A DNA stretch of 64,000 nucleotides from Mucidula mucida (lineage: Eukaryota > Basidiomycota > Agaricomycetes > Agaricales > Physalacriaceae): positions 434,001 through 498,000 of the forward strand of contig JADNYV010000007.1 in the NCBI GenBank assembly GCA_015501055.1. The letters run 5' to 3'. The notes under the pieces are model-generated. The model searched no databases. It saw only the letters and a program-made list of their open reading frames with translations, and was not told where the DNA came from. The translations under genes and the position numbers were made by a program. This document shows, in pieces, positions 46,271-58,579 of the stretch (its first letter is position 1; every line of letters begins with the position of its first letter).

Positions 46271-47677
46271 TTGTGAGAGGGGGACAGGAGACTGGTAAGT
46301 ACCGGAGCGCGACACTAGCGCGACGTGCACTTATATTTGCCGTCTTTGTAGGGATAGAGCCATATTGGAAATCAGAGTTCTTTGGAATGTTTGTCAACAC
46401 GGGTATCTGAATCGCGTGAAGTTGTCAATCACTTCGAAGATATGTAGGTCTTGAGAAAGGCTAGACCACAAGAGAATTCATGTCCACACAAGAAACAAAC
46501 AAGAAGAGTCCGGTCCGGCTTTTCGCACAAAGAGTTACAGTACGACAGGTCGGGCAAGCAGAGATTTTCAAGAACCTCAATCATACGGTCAAAGGCAGTC
46601 GCGATATGTAGCATCCAAGACAACTTGGACCAGTCGACGTTGGAGGGATGGAAACCACCGAGAATGTGCGACTCTCAGAAATCTGTGGCTGTGCTAGTTT
46701 GTATTTGTTTGGCACATCGGCAACGTTTTCAACTTTAACTTTATCATCGTCAAGGCTCTACCACGTTGACAATCCTCACTTCGGTTGATCTGCGGGCAAG
46801 CAGTGGGTCATTTGGTGGAGCCTGCATCATGTGGAAACTTTGGATGGCCCGTACTCTCTCTCAGAGCCACATCGTCTGACCTGTCGCGATGTTTGAAAGA
46901 TCCGATGTCAATAACGCGCCCCTCCTAGTGAAATCGGCTAGGATAACCTCCGAAGCGTGTCTTCCAGGAAAAATAACGCGTCTTTAAGCTTTTGACGGTC
47001 TAGGCAGCGTCGGCGGAGCTCTGGGTCACTTCTTTCATACCCTGGAGGCACTTGTGGGACAAGGCTCGTTTTGGTAGTCTCCAGATGCAACCAGGAACGC
47101 AGAATTATCTTTTGGTGTCACTGACTTCTCATCGGAGACAAGCTTAAAGCGTTAATGGGTCTTCCCGTCTTCCGACTTCTCGCAGTACTAGGTATAGTGA
47201 ACAGGATGGATGTTGTGTGTCAAAGTCGCATTAGCTTCATGCCCCGCGCTATGTCATGCCGGTTACAAGTTTCTCTTATCGGGTCCAAGAGATCCAAGAG
47301 CTCATCGCATGCGACGACGATCTGGGATCAAGTAGGTTGCTGATCCCTATACTCGTTCTCATCGGGCTTTTTGCAGTGCGCATGGCTACCGGTGCCTCTT
47401 TGACGGGGACGTGTGTAAATATCACGAGCTGTTCATCTGACTGTACCGAAAGGAAGTGATCACCTCATCTCTGCCCAATTGAAACACTTACATGCTGTTT
47501 CCTCACACCAGCGTAGTTTTAGCTAGCGTGCACCTTCTTTGAGAAGCTTTGCGCCATGAGCTGGCAGTACTCAACTATGAACACATGAGTGGAAGATATC
47601 TCCATTCTCGCGAGGGACTTCCGGAACTGCAGCATTGTGCTATTCTGGCCTCCACACTTAACTCCTGGTCCCAGAGG
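46271..47677 (+). other. Intergenic, about 1.4 kb
   Basis: The longest gene-free stretch in the window. I checked both strands for family motifs, splice-linked exons, tRNA shape and repeats and found none. It holds the NmrA-like promoter and the upstream region of GH55. A diverged pseudogene could be missed. Confidence 0.4.
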
Positions 47678-47684
47678 TATAAAG
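47678..47684 (+). promoter_or_regulatory. Candidate TATA box of the GH55 gene
   Basis: TATAAAG, 40-46 nt upstream of the ATG at 47724. Confidence 0.45.
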
Positions 47685-47723
47685 GCCCTCAACACGCGTC
47701 CATTTTCTCAACGCTCTCGTCTA

Positions 47724-50700
47724 ATGGCGCGCTCACTCCGGCTCTTTCTCTATGCGGTCACGCTCGGCTCGCTCTTTGCTATCGCCAATTCATTGGGCAC
47801 GTCTTGCACTGGCCCGTTAGGTGGCGGTACTGCTGGCGCCTCCGATCCATTCTGGCTACAGTCTATCAGTCATCGAGGGACTGCTGCATTCAATAGTAAT
47901 CCTAGTGGCTACCAAGTCTTCAGGAATGTGAAGGACTTTGGGGCCAAGGGCGACGGCGTCACCGACGATACCGCTGCTATCAAGTATGTTTTCCTAATCC
48001 CTTCTGTGTCGGTACGCTGACGGATCCCTCTGCAAGTGCTGCCATAAGCTCGGGCGGACGATGTGGGCAAGGTTGCCCCTCTTCCACGTTAGTAGATCTT
48101 CCATCTCGGTCATTATGGTCCTCATGTCGCGTTTAGCACATCTCCTGCTCTGGTCTACTTCCCGGCTGGGTAAATCACGTTATTTACGCGTTGTTGCATT
48201 TCGATATGAACTTCTCACACAGAACATACCTCGTTTCGACCCCCCTCATCGCCTTGTACTACACACAACTCATTGGTGATGCTAAACATCTCCCCATACT
48301 TCTCGCCGCGCCCAGTTTCACGGGAATGGCCGTAATCGGTCAGTCTACGCTACACAATCTTTGAGTTTCTAATCTTACACATACATAGATGCCGATCCTT
48401 ACATTCCTAACGGTGGAGGCGCACAATACTATGTTAACCAAAACAACTTGCGCGTTCAAATTCTCTTCTTGAGAATCGTCATCATACTGACGTTTAAATC
48501 CTAGCTTCCGCTCTGTCAGGAATTTCATCATAGATCTTCGCCAGTAGGTCCCACCTCGTCTATTCTACGGATCTTTCTAACGTGCAGACAGGATGCCAGC
48601 AACGTCATCAGCTACCGGAATTCACTGGCAAGTGTCGCAGGCTACTTCTTTGATGAATATTGTCTTTGAAATGTCCACTGCATCCAACACTGCCCACCAA
48701 GGAATCTGGGCCGAGAACGGTAGTGGCGGCATGATGGGCGACATGATCTTCAACGGTGGTAAATTTGGTATGTGGGTTGGGAATCAACAGTAAGTCCTCT
48801 TGGCTCTTTGGTCAGTCAGTGCGCACGATACCACCAGATTTACTGTTCGCAATATCACGGTCAACAACGCGAACACGGCCGTTTTTAGCATATGGAACTG
48901 GGGTTGGACCTTCCAGCGAGTTACAATCAACAACTGTCAAGTAAGCTCGAGCTATTTCCGACTGTGTGCCTTCCACTGAGCACGAGTTAGGTGGGCTTCG
49001 ACCTTTTGACTGGAGGGACGACACAAGACACCCAAAGCGTTGGTGCTGAGGCAATTATTGACGCCGTTGTCACCAACACGCCCATATTCGTCCGCTCTTC
49101 CGTCGCGACCAGCTCTCTAGGAGGTTCCCTCGTACTGAACAATATTCGGCTCAACAACGTCCCAACTGCTGTGGGAGTTGTCGGTGGCGCAGTAGTATTA
49201 AATGGAGGAACGACTACGATTGCATCGTGGGGCCAAGGAAATGTGTACCAAGGCACGAACACGGCGGGAACCTTCACGAAGGGAAACATCGTGGCTGCGA
49301 ATAAGCCTTCCGTACTTCTGGACAGTGCCGGCAATATTTTCGGAAGAACGCATCCGCAATACGAGGGCTATGCGCCGAGCCAGTTTGTCAGTGTCAAGGA
49401 TTTCAATGCCAAAGGCGATGGAACCACGGACGACACCGCGGCTCTGCAGAACGTCCTGGATCAGGTATATAACTTCTTCATGAAGTTGCAAAGGCTTATT
49501 CGAGATTGTCTAGTTCTGGGGCTGCAAGATCATCTTTTTCGACGCTGGGACCTATGTCGTTACCTCTACACTGACTATTCCCGCCGGTGCGCAAATAGTC
49601 GGTGAAGTTTGGTCGGTCATCGCCGGCAGAGGAAGTGCTTTCCAGAACGCCGGAAATCCGACACCTGTGGTACGAGTCGGGACCTCTGGATCGCAGGGAA
49701 CTGTGGAAATTACTGATATGCTCTTTATGACAATTGGGCCGAGTGAGTCTCCCTTTTAGTAAAAAGGTCGTTGTGCTGCTACTTAGAGCGATCCAGCACC
49801 TGGAGCGATTGTTGTGGAATGGAATGTTGCGCAGGCTGCTCAAGGGAGTGCCGGAATGTGGGATACCCATATCCGGTAGGTTCTGCTCCCTTCGACAAAA
49901 CTATTGACTGACATAGTTAATCCGATAGTCTGGGCGGCAGTACGTGACAGGCCTTGTGGCGCGGGCATGATTAATGTCTTAACAGGTGCTGGGACTAACT
50001 TGGACGGATCGAGGTGCCCTTCGAGCGGATCTGGCGGATTTGATAACTGTTTTGCCGCCTTCATGGCGCTTCATTTGACGCCGAGTTCCTCAGCTTATCT
50101 CGAGGTGCATGTCTACCTTCCGCAGCTGATGAACGCCTTTTCTCATGAGTTTTAGGGTACATGGGTATGGCTTGCTGATCACGATTTCGATGGGAGCGGC
50201 TTTGGACAGGTTTCGTTGTATTCTGGACGTGGCATTCTCTCGGAGTCGGCTGGTCCTGTCTGGCTGATTGGAACGGGTATGTTAATCGTATCTATTTATT
50301 CGTTCTTTGCTAATGATCTTGCCTTTTTTCAGGATGTACGTCTCTTGATTATTGTTTGAGGAAATGCCTGCTTATGCGGTGTCAGCCGAGCATCATACAC
50401 TCTACCAATACAGCCTTGTCAACGCACGGAATCACTACATGGGTCTCATACAAACTGAAACGGTCTGTCGTTTTTCACTTGAAGGGCCAAAGTTAAACTG
50501 ACCTGAATGACCAGCCTTACTACCAACCCAACCCTCTTGCTCCGACGCCTTTCTCGATCAATGCATCGTATCATGACCCTTCGTTTTCGGGGGACATGAA
50601 TGAGGCTTTGGGATTGAGTGTCACGAGCTCGACTGATATCATCATTTTTGGTGAGGACTGAAGTCTTCGATCACCGTGGCCTCCTGCTCACTCCCTTCGC

Positions 50701-50981
50701 GTAGGCGCGGGTCTATACAGCTTCTTCCAGGTGCGGTTCATTTGAGTTTCATCATTAATTCCAACTGAGATGACTCCTCGCAGAATTACGGCCAAGCCTG
50801 CTTGGATACCTTCAACTGCCAGACCCATATCGCCAATATCGATTCATCGTCTTCAGTCACCATATACAGTTTGAGCACAGTCGCGACGACGTGGCAACTG
50901 AGCGTGAATGGGGTGGGTGTTGCCAACCAAGGTAATAACAGGAACGGGTTCGCGAGTACAGTGACTGCCTGGAGCCGATAA
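47724..50981 (+). CDS. Secreted GH55 beta-1,3-glucanase
   Basis: Two parallel beta-helix halves of the GH55 family. Signal peptide SLRLFLYAVTLGSLFAIA. Repeats of the half-start motif: VFRNVKDFGAKGDGVTDDTA (N-half) and VSVKDFNAKGDGTTDDTAAL (C-half). Between them: VYFPAGTYLVSTPL, DADPYIPNGGGAQYYVNQNN, RSVRNFIIDLRQMP, GIHWQVSQATSLMNIVF, GMMGDMIFNGGKFGMWVGNQ and NWGWTFQRVTINNCQ. C-half: IIFFDAGTYVVTSTLTIP, GEVWSVIAGRGSAF, WDTHIRLGGSAGTNLD, EHHTLYQYSLVNARNHYMG and AWSR at the end. Intron 48450-48504 has a GC donor. A 3-nt exon is likely at 50333-50335. No frame break. Degrades or remodels beta-1,3-glucan outside the cell. Confidence 0.93.
50333..50335 (+). other. Candidate 3-nt microexon of the GH55 glucanase
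   Basis: GAT between tttttttcag-type acceptor (ending 50332) and donor gtacgt (from 50336). The flanking introns would be 56 and 50 nt, the usual size here. It gives IGTGSEHHTLYQY; the alternative is a single 109-nt intron giving IGTAEHHTLYQY, also in frame. I favour the microexon on intron size and motif length. Confidence 0.5.
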
Positions 50982-51415
50982 TGCACGTACTTGTTGGGGG
51001 CCAGAGGGTCGGTCCGCGATGGTGTATTTATTCATAGGATGTACAGTTACATGACATGTAATGGAGGATTCGAACGACACACGACAGATGTTCAATCGTC
51101 GCAGGGAAGACTCTGAATTTCTCCTGTGTGGTCGGACGACCGGACCGGAGCATGGGAACTTGATCTTGACACACGATGTTCATGGAGATGTTATTCTGGG
51201 GCATCAGTAGGAGTATCACTGCCATTGACTCGGGCGTCGGCCATGCTTGACAGGCCTGGACAACGCGTCCTCTCTGCATCGGGATTACGAGTGATGGAGG
51301 ATGCGCTTCGCAATGTATTCACGCAAGCTAAGGTTTGATGTGGTCTCCATTAAAGGTCGCGTTCCCACCACGCTGATATCGCCGTGTGTTCCACTTCTGC
51401 CCTACTCCGTCCAGT
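50982..51415 (+). other. Intergenic, 434 nt
   Basis: 3' side of GH55 and promoter of the first P450. Nothing recognised. Confidence 0.5.
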
Positions 51416-53852
51416 ATGCCTCAGCTTGCGCTTGTGTCCATTTTCCTCGCCTCCACCATCGCCGGTTTACTGCGGCTCTACGTACAGTATTCGCGTGTGG
51501 TCAATGCGCCCGGGATTAGGTACTGTGTTTGCGCTCTCTTCTCGCTGTGGAATCTGACGGCGAACGCAGTGAAACACGAGGAATAGTCAGTTTCATTCGG
51601 ACGAAGAGTGCTTTGTCGAGTATACTGCCAACCAGTACACGCTTCGTCCTTGGCCAGTACCAGCTATGGCTGATGAAGGATAGATGTAAGCAACGTGATT
51701 TTAGCTTGCTAGAACATAACTCAAGAGCATCCAGTGTACGGTACAAGTGGATGGAAAATCTCAGCCAATGTAACGATGATGCACTTTTACAATGGACACA
51801 GTTCACACCGTCGGATAGATTTCGCTGTTCCCTCGCGTTCGAGTAGCGCTGATTGTGGGGGATGCGGAGACGTACAAGGTCCGCCCATTTCTCTACTTAA
51901 GTCTTCGGGAATAGCTCAACTCCGTGAACCCTTTAGGAAATCACCTCAGACCCTGCCAGATTTCCTAAACCCGTCGAACAGTACACTCCCTTACTCTTCT
52001 TCGGGCCCAACATCGTCGCGACGGAAGGAGATCAATGGAAGAAATACCGCAAAATATGTGCACCGGCATTTTCCGAGGTGCGTATTGAATTGCCCTCAAA
52101 GAACTCTATGCAAAACAAAGTGCAGAGTAACTTGAAGCTCGCATGGGATGAAAGCATCAATGCTATAACAGAGTACTTCGACACTGTCCATGCCAATGCG
52201 CCTTCCTTCGACATCGACAACTTCCGTCTTGTGGCACTACCAGTCAGTGTACTGTATGTGCGATGTACCAACAATCTGATAACTTCTTTGGTACAGCTTA
52301 CTCTTCGCGTTATAGCCGCTGCTGGTATGTTCCTAACCCAAAATAAGCGCTCTCTACTGATGACCATGCAAGGGTTTGGGCGGCGACTCCCGTGGGAAGA
52401 GCACTCTTCGCACGCACCTAGACGTCGTATGAGCTTAGACCAAACATTCCAGATCGTAGCTATCGACGCGTTCTACATGATGATTTTTCCATCGTGGCTT
52501 GCTCCGGTCATGCCGCCCCTCAAGAGGACACAAATTGCGTTCGACGAACTTAGGGTATACGCTCCTTTACCACTCCCATCTAATACTTACGCGCCTCAAG
52601 TGCTATCTACAAGACATCATCAACGATCGAAGGAATGGTAATACTGTAAATCAGCGAGCGGATCTTTTCAGCAATCTTCTTGAAGCCAATGCTAGCGAGG
52701 AGGAGTACGGTCGATTGAATGACGATGAACTGATTGGTACGGCTAGGTGTTCCGAGTGTCAAGCTGACCACTGAAGTACTGATGCTGGGCAGGCAACATT
52801 TACGTATTCCTACTGGCGGCGCATAAGGTACAATGACTGGCTGTCTTCTTCGAGGAAGGATTAAAGTATGTGTAGAATGCGGCACATACTCTGACATGGG
52901 CTCTCGCACTCCTGGCTTTACACGATGACGAACAAGAGAAACTCTACACTCATATCAAGGAGATATCATCCGGCGTTAGTTCGGTGCGTGGATAAAAACG
53001 TCTTCACGGCGGCTGGCTTATACAGGTTGTTTTTAGCACCAAGAAACTCTGGCTCCGTACACTCGAAGTCTTGCGTGAGTTTAAACTAACGCCTTGTGTT
53101 CTATAACCCGACTGACACTAGTACTGAACAGTGTCTGTCAAGAGACTCTGCGGATGTATACTCCAGTGAGCATATATGCATCTACGCCTAGAGAGTACCT
53201 CACGCCAATTTTCACAGAATCTCAATATACCGAAAACAAGTGCCTTCGATACAACGGTAACAGCTCACAACGCCGATGGCCGGACTATCTCAGTCCCCGT
53301 CCCAAAAGGAACTACAATCGTTTTGCACGCTCCGGGAATCCATTACGATCGTTTGTACAATGGTCTGTGCCCCAGTCAAACACTCTGACGGACTCTTCGT
53401 AGCAAAATACTGGAAGAACCCGTACAACTTCGAGCCTGATCGCTTCCTGCAGAAGGAATGGCCGAGGCACGCATATGTGCCATTCAGTGCAGGTACGTCG
53501 CAAGCCAGTGCCATGAGAAGAACAGACTCTCACAAATGAACAGGAATTCGGTCTTGTCTTGGAAGACGGTAAGGTGGCGCTTCTGAGCTTGAAGATGGAC
53601 TTACGCGCTCCAGATTTGCCGAGACGGTCATGGTAGCTATGCTCAATGCGATAATCGCGAAGTATAAGGTCGCTGTTATGGATGAGGATAAGTATCAGGC
53701 GGAGACCTTTGAAGAGAGGAAGAAGCGTGTGTTGTCAGGATTCTATGCTATTTCAAATACGTAGGTTTCCTTTCATCCTTCTCGATGAAGTTCGCGTGCT
53801 GAATGATTTCAGGCCTACCCGTGTACCTCTGACTTTTACCATGAGAAATTGA
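51416..53852 (+). CDS. Cytochrome P450 with degenerate helix I motif
   Basis: Membrane anchor LALVSIFLASTIAGLLRLYV at the N-terminus. Conserved parts: RFVLGQYQLWLMKDR, LFFGPNIVATEGDQWKKYRK, ICAPAFSE, FYMMIFPSWLAPVMPPLKR, DLFSNLLEANAS, ETLRMYTP (ExxR helix K), VPKGTTIVLHAPGIHYD, KYWKNPYNFEPDRF and haem site FSAGIRSCLGRRFAE. Helix I reads AAHKNAAHTL, where the family has AGHETTAHTL, so the usual acid-alcohol pair is absent. Around fifteen short-intron-separated exons, all in frame. It is a close paralogue of the P450 at 58636. Substrate unknown. Confidence 0.92.
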
Positions 53853-53961
53853 ATAGAATCGTTTTGGAGCACTTCAATGACCAATACTTAACCTATGTAA
53901 AACTACACCACTGCGCGACTGTAACACTCTCAACTCCTCAAGACATTACTCGACTCATCCT

Positions 53962-55250
53962 TTACACACTGCTCGTCGAACCAGATGGACCCAGCTTGAC
54001 CTCTTTTATACATTCCTTCTCGTCGACGTGGCTCTCTTGGTATGTCTCGAACCTGATTCCGCGTTCGACGTGGCCTGCATCGATGATGTCCGAATCACTA
54101 CTGCTCACTCCACTGGTTACTTGCATGCCCATCGTCGTACTCTCTCCATGTTTCATTCCTGGTCGGGTGAAGCGCGCGGACGAAACCACCGACGGGCGGA
54201 AGGTCGCGATGTGAGCTTCAGACCACTTTGAGCCTGAGGCCCAGACCGTGGCGAGCAAGACACCGATAATCTCGATGTAGATGTTGGTGATGAGGATGTA
54301 GGACCCGTCGAGGAAGCTGCTATCTCTGAAAGCGAATATGACTTGCGCCAAGGAGAGGATGACGGGGAACACGAAGTTGGAGGCCCCGATCCAGAATAAG
54401 GCGTGCAAACGGCTTCGGTAGCCGGCTACAACGTTTTGTTAGGAAACGTGTATAGAGAGCACTCGAATGACTTACATGCACGACTCTTGGTAGAAGCAAC
54501 ATAACTATTGCCCGATAAGCCTTCTCGCAGGCGCCGAAGGAACAGAGCAGAGGCGTATCTGTGACGTTGGTCAACGAGTTCCGGGAACCAAACATTAGGC
54601 ACTCACCCGTTGTCGAACATCTGCAAGAACCATTCGATCTTCGTGTACGGAAGATGCCAGACTTGCTGAGAGACGACGATGGGGTTGCCGCCATTGCGCA
54701 AGGTCGGGAACCAGGTCGTCCAGAACAAGAGCAAGTTTACGAGACGACCGATCTTTACGAGGATGATGGGTACGTATACCAGCGCCGCATTGAACAGCGA
54801 CATTTGGGATGGGCGGTATACCGCGAACACCCTAACTACGAGAATCGACTCGACCAGGAACGGGATAGAGCCTATCAATACCGATTCAGCAATGTACGTC
54901 GCTTGAGAAACCGGGTGGTCCGGGGAGATAATCGCAGTAACCTATGTGTGTGGCGCATCAAAATAGAGGTCGGGACCCGACTTAGCGGGGGCATCACTCA
55001 CATCGACGTAGTAGTTCAAAATTCCAAAAGCTATACCGAGAAGAATGGATAGCACGTTCAGATTGAAGACTACGCTGCGCCTCAAGGAAGGCGTCGAGAA
55101 GAGAAAGAGAGCGACGAGAAGTGGGACGAGGACGGAAGACCAGGTAGCGCCGATAAGCAGCATGTTGAGCGAGGGCTTGATCGCGGCGATATAGTTCGTC
55201 CCCGGGGGAGGGGGAGGAGGATTCATATCGATTGTCGTGTTGGAAGACAT
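53962..55250 (-). CDS. Seven-helix fungal membrane protein, uncharacterised
   Basis: Starts MSSNTTIDMNPPPPPPG. Membrane segments: LLIGATWSSVLVPLLVALFL; FNLNVLSILLGIAFGILNYY; SVLIGSIPFLVESILVVRVF; ALVYVPIILVKIGRLVNLLL; HALFWIGASNFVFPVILSL; and ILITNIYIEIIGVLLATVWA, plus a weaker helix. The cytosolic tail is Ser/Thr-rich. Exon joins (VD|VTAI, DNG|YASALF, RA|SGYRSRLHAL) keep frame. The layout resembles a large Agaricomycete group of 7TM proteins of unknown role, some likened to receptors; I cannot name it. It sits between P450 genes, so a transporter or sensing role in the same pathway is conceivable but unproven. Confidence 0.8.
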
Positions 55251-55842
55251 TGTCAAGGGGGACAGACGATGAAGGTCAGTGGGTCTTCTCTGGTCTTACC
55301 AAAGGTCTTTATTGAACTCCCGTGTGAATACAGTCGTATCTACACCGTTCATTTTGTGACGGCAAGGCTGCCATCCAGATTTTACTATGGACCTGAAGAC
55401 GCGGAATCGATATCAAAAATCAACGAACAGGACCGAACACGGGCAGGCATGTGTCAGTCTCATTTTTAGACGCCTTTGAGTCTTGACTCCGACGTAGGTT
55501 GAGCATCACTGATCCAATATCAAGTTGTAATGATTGAGTGCCTCGGCGACGCTGGTGAGCGTCTGGAAGGACAGCAATGAGTATCACAGGGTAAGGAACC
55601 GCCATTGATTATGTGCCGGTAGAGGGAAGTTACTTTCGAGAGTACATCGACTTGATACGAAGATTCGACATCAGTCTACAATACGTATATTGACAACATT
55701 CTCCATCAGGTCTTCACTGGCTCTGTCAGAGTCCGAGAAGATCTGCCGACCTCAGTTCGGTACATATAGCTTACAGGAATTCGACTACTGATTGACTTTA
55801 GGAAACAAATTTACACGAATCGGGAGGCAAACCCCGAGCTGA
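55251..55842 (+). other. Intergenic, 592 nt
   Basis: Upstream of the 7TM gene and downstream of the minus-strand P450. No gene seen. Confidence 0.5.
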
Positions 55843-57896
55843 TCACAGTACATCTCGCTGCCGCGGCTCAAACCGAAATTGCAAGGTCTTGTCAGGCGCT
55901 GACATCACAAAGAGCCACTTCAAAGCGGGTTGACGTTGGTTCGCCACCGATACCTTGTAGTGGAAGAACGTGTAGGCAATGATTGCCTTCATTTGGCACA
56001 CTGCAAAGAAGCGTCCCGGACTAGACAGCTCCATCAGCAGAAGCTGAACGAGACGAAACAACTCCCACATACCAAGCGTGTTTCCCATGACCCCATGGCA
56101 TGTACTGAGGTGTCGACGTGGTACTACTATCGGTGGCCAATCGAATCTCATCCTCCTTGACGAACCTGAACGGTTGAAACTCTGCGCCCGTGTTGTCCAG
56201 ACAAAGCTCCCTGGAGGTGGCACAGAGCAAAGTTCCTCGTGGAACCGTGATGCCATTAGAGAAGGTGAATGACGGCGCTGTAACAACGCGTCCGAGAGTA
56301 GCTATTAGGGAAATCTTGGGTTGGAGAATGCACCACGAAAATAGAAGAGGTACGAACTTGAAGAAAAGTGGTGAAACCGCATCACTTCTTTCACGAGTGA
56401 GTCCAACTTGGGCATACGAGATAGGGCTGCGAAACTCCAGCCTTCTTGATCAATGATTTCCTGCGCCTCAGCTGCGATTTCATCTTGCCAATCTTGCCTA
56501 GAGGCCAAGTGATTGAATGCGAGGGGTAAAATCTTCAACTTCAGGTAAAAATGAATTCGACGGGCAGATGAGTTAGTACTTACTATCGACGTCGAAGAGA
56601 CTGCTGCAAAATTAAGGTGCATGATTCGGAGTGTGAGGGCCATCGCCGATTGTTCTTTTCCTTCAGCTATAGCCATCATATTGGATAGCACATCAATCTG
56701 CCATATAAGTGGAATTCATCAGTGTCGGTGCGGTATGCATCGTAACAACGTGACTCACTGATTGCGCAAGCTTTGGTTCCTTCAAAACCATTGCCTTTTG
56801 CTGTTGAAGTACCACGGGTTGTACAAGTTGGGCTATTCTAGCCTGGACGCGATTCGGTGAGATCAGGAAGGCCAGGAAACTGGGAGGCTATTGGCGATAA
56901 CGAATTGGATGAGACGGTGGAGGCTTACCGACGAAGAAAATAGGGCGTTCCACTGAGAATGAATCCAACGATTGTCATGCGAAAGGTGAATGTTCGCGTC
57001 AATTGCAAGAACTGTTGGTTTCGACCTGTGAAACAGTGAGCGCAGGAGTATGTAGGTCAAAGACTGCTTACAGAGAGGTAGACCAACAAAGATACGGTTG
57101 CTGACGGAAGAAACTACATTCTCGAGAAAGGTGTGACCTTAGGAGGACATCAGATAAGCTCGCAGTGGCGGACGAATCGCGATTACCGTGGATGTCATTA
57201 GATTCTAGGGATTTTTGAAAGACATAGTCCAGTTCTTCAAACATTCCTGGACATATCTCATCCAATCTCTTCGACAGAAGCGATGTCATGAGCGGGACAT
57301 GATATGGGTTATCCAGTATTTCGGGGCCCAGGGTGTGTGAGAACTGTAAAATCTGGGCAAGATTACTACTTGTGGCGCGGATCTATGCTATAGCACCTAC
57401 CGCTTCAATTGCATCGGACGAAGATAATTCGTTGTCTGATCCACGATAGATGTCCCTCATGGTTTCGGGGTCTGTAGCGACGACAACCCACCGAGTAGGT
57501 GTCGGTAATTTGAATAGACCGCCCACACCTTTCGTCTAGATCACGAATCAGATCAGCTATGGGCGCCATGCGAAAGTTGTAAAACTTTACCTTCAGGTAC
57601 CCGTCATGTAGATACGCTTGCGTATTAACAATGGCTTTCACCAGGTCAACAATACCAGATCGCCCGTATACACGAGGGATCTACGCGATCAAAAGGGTCA
57701 GTATGGATTTACTCGTAACAAAAGCAGTTGAAACCTTGTGTAAATCCGAGTCATTCAAAACCTTAGCGATGGTCACTGCACCCAACAAGCACAGGATGCC
57801 TGTTGTCCAGAGGAAAGTAGAAGAAGTAAGGGTTGGGGTGCCCAACGAGATAGAAGAACTCAAGTCGAGCAGCACGGGGATAGTAGTCGAGTTCAT
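55843..57896 (-). CDS. Cytochrome P450 (ent-kaurene-oxidase-like fungal type)
   Basis: Begins MNSTTIPVLLDLSSS with an anchor TFLWTTGILCLLGAVTIAKV. Motifs: IPRVYGRSGIVDLVKA, RWVVVATDPETMRDIYRG, HTFLENVVSSVSNRIFVGLP, FLAFLISPNRVQARIAQLV, HLASRQDWQDEIAAEAQEII, SLVKEVMRFHHFSS (ExxR), TFSNGITVPRGTLL, AEFQPFRF and haem site WGHGKHACPGRFFAVCQMK. The haem Cys codon is split by the intron 56021-56072. The helix I stretch (LRIMHLNFAAVSSTSI) lacks AGxET, as in related fungal enzymes. All junctions keep frame. Opposite strand to, and between, the two paralogous P450s. Confidence 0.92.
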
Positions 57897-57934
57897 TTGA
57901 AACTGTTGTTCAATCCATCTATTCGTGCCAAGGG

Positions 57935-57942
57935 TTTTTATA
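57935..57942 (-). promoter_or_regulatory. Candidate TATA box of the minus-strand P450
   Basis: TATAAAAA on the minus strand, 39-46 nt upstream of the ATG at 57896. Confidence 0.45.
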
Positions 57943-58579
57943 GGCAGAAGGAACAGCAGTACCAATTAAGACAAGACATATTAATCTATTTGTCCCGTCA
58001 TAAGTGGGTACGGAACGCCTTGACGCTCTGCGTTTGTGCATGCCAGTACAGCGTGATGATGAACAAGAGCAAGCCGGAAAAGGCAGCTGCAGGCGGATCT
58101 GTCCGGCACAACTTGTAACGACCCTGACGGAGTATTCTCATTTCTGACCATCATGTTCATTCTGCCACGCTTACCATTTCTTACACGCTTGCACTTCCAT
58201 ACTCGACCAGCGAATTGAATATGGGAGTCTCATCAGCACCTTCTCTTTCCCATTAGCCCCACGACGGCGCGACTGCGGGATCGGCTGTTGAACCGTCAAC
58301 ACATAGTATTGATCCACTGAGCACTCGGAAGGTACTGTACATGTTGCCCTCATAGCCTTGAGAAGTTCAAACTTACTTCCTGTAGAGAGTAAATATATCT
58401 CTATCGTAACCCGTGAGCCTCACTCCGACGTCACTTCGTCGCTGATTTACTCAGTGCTTCATCAGAATCAGACTGGACCACACGGAACCGAATCTCAGAG
58501 TGTCCCAATACAGGGTATTATCGATCATCACGGAGTTGAAATTGTATCGAAACCGGTGGGTACAAATTCACCATTTAGA

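Noticed and set aside
46271..47677. Short frames in the 1.4-kb gap
   Set aside because: None has a family motif, signal peptide or splice-linked extension.
54561..55052. 163-codon plus-strand frame
   Set aside because: Shadow of the minus-strand 7TM gene, whose exons join in frame and encode membrane helices.
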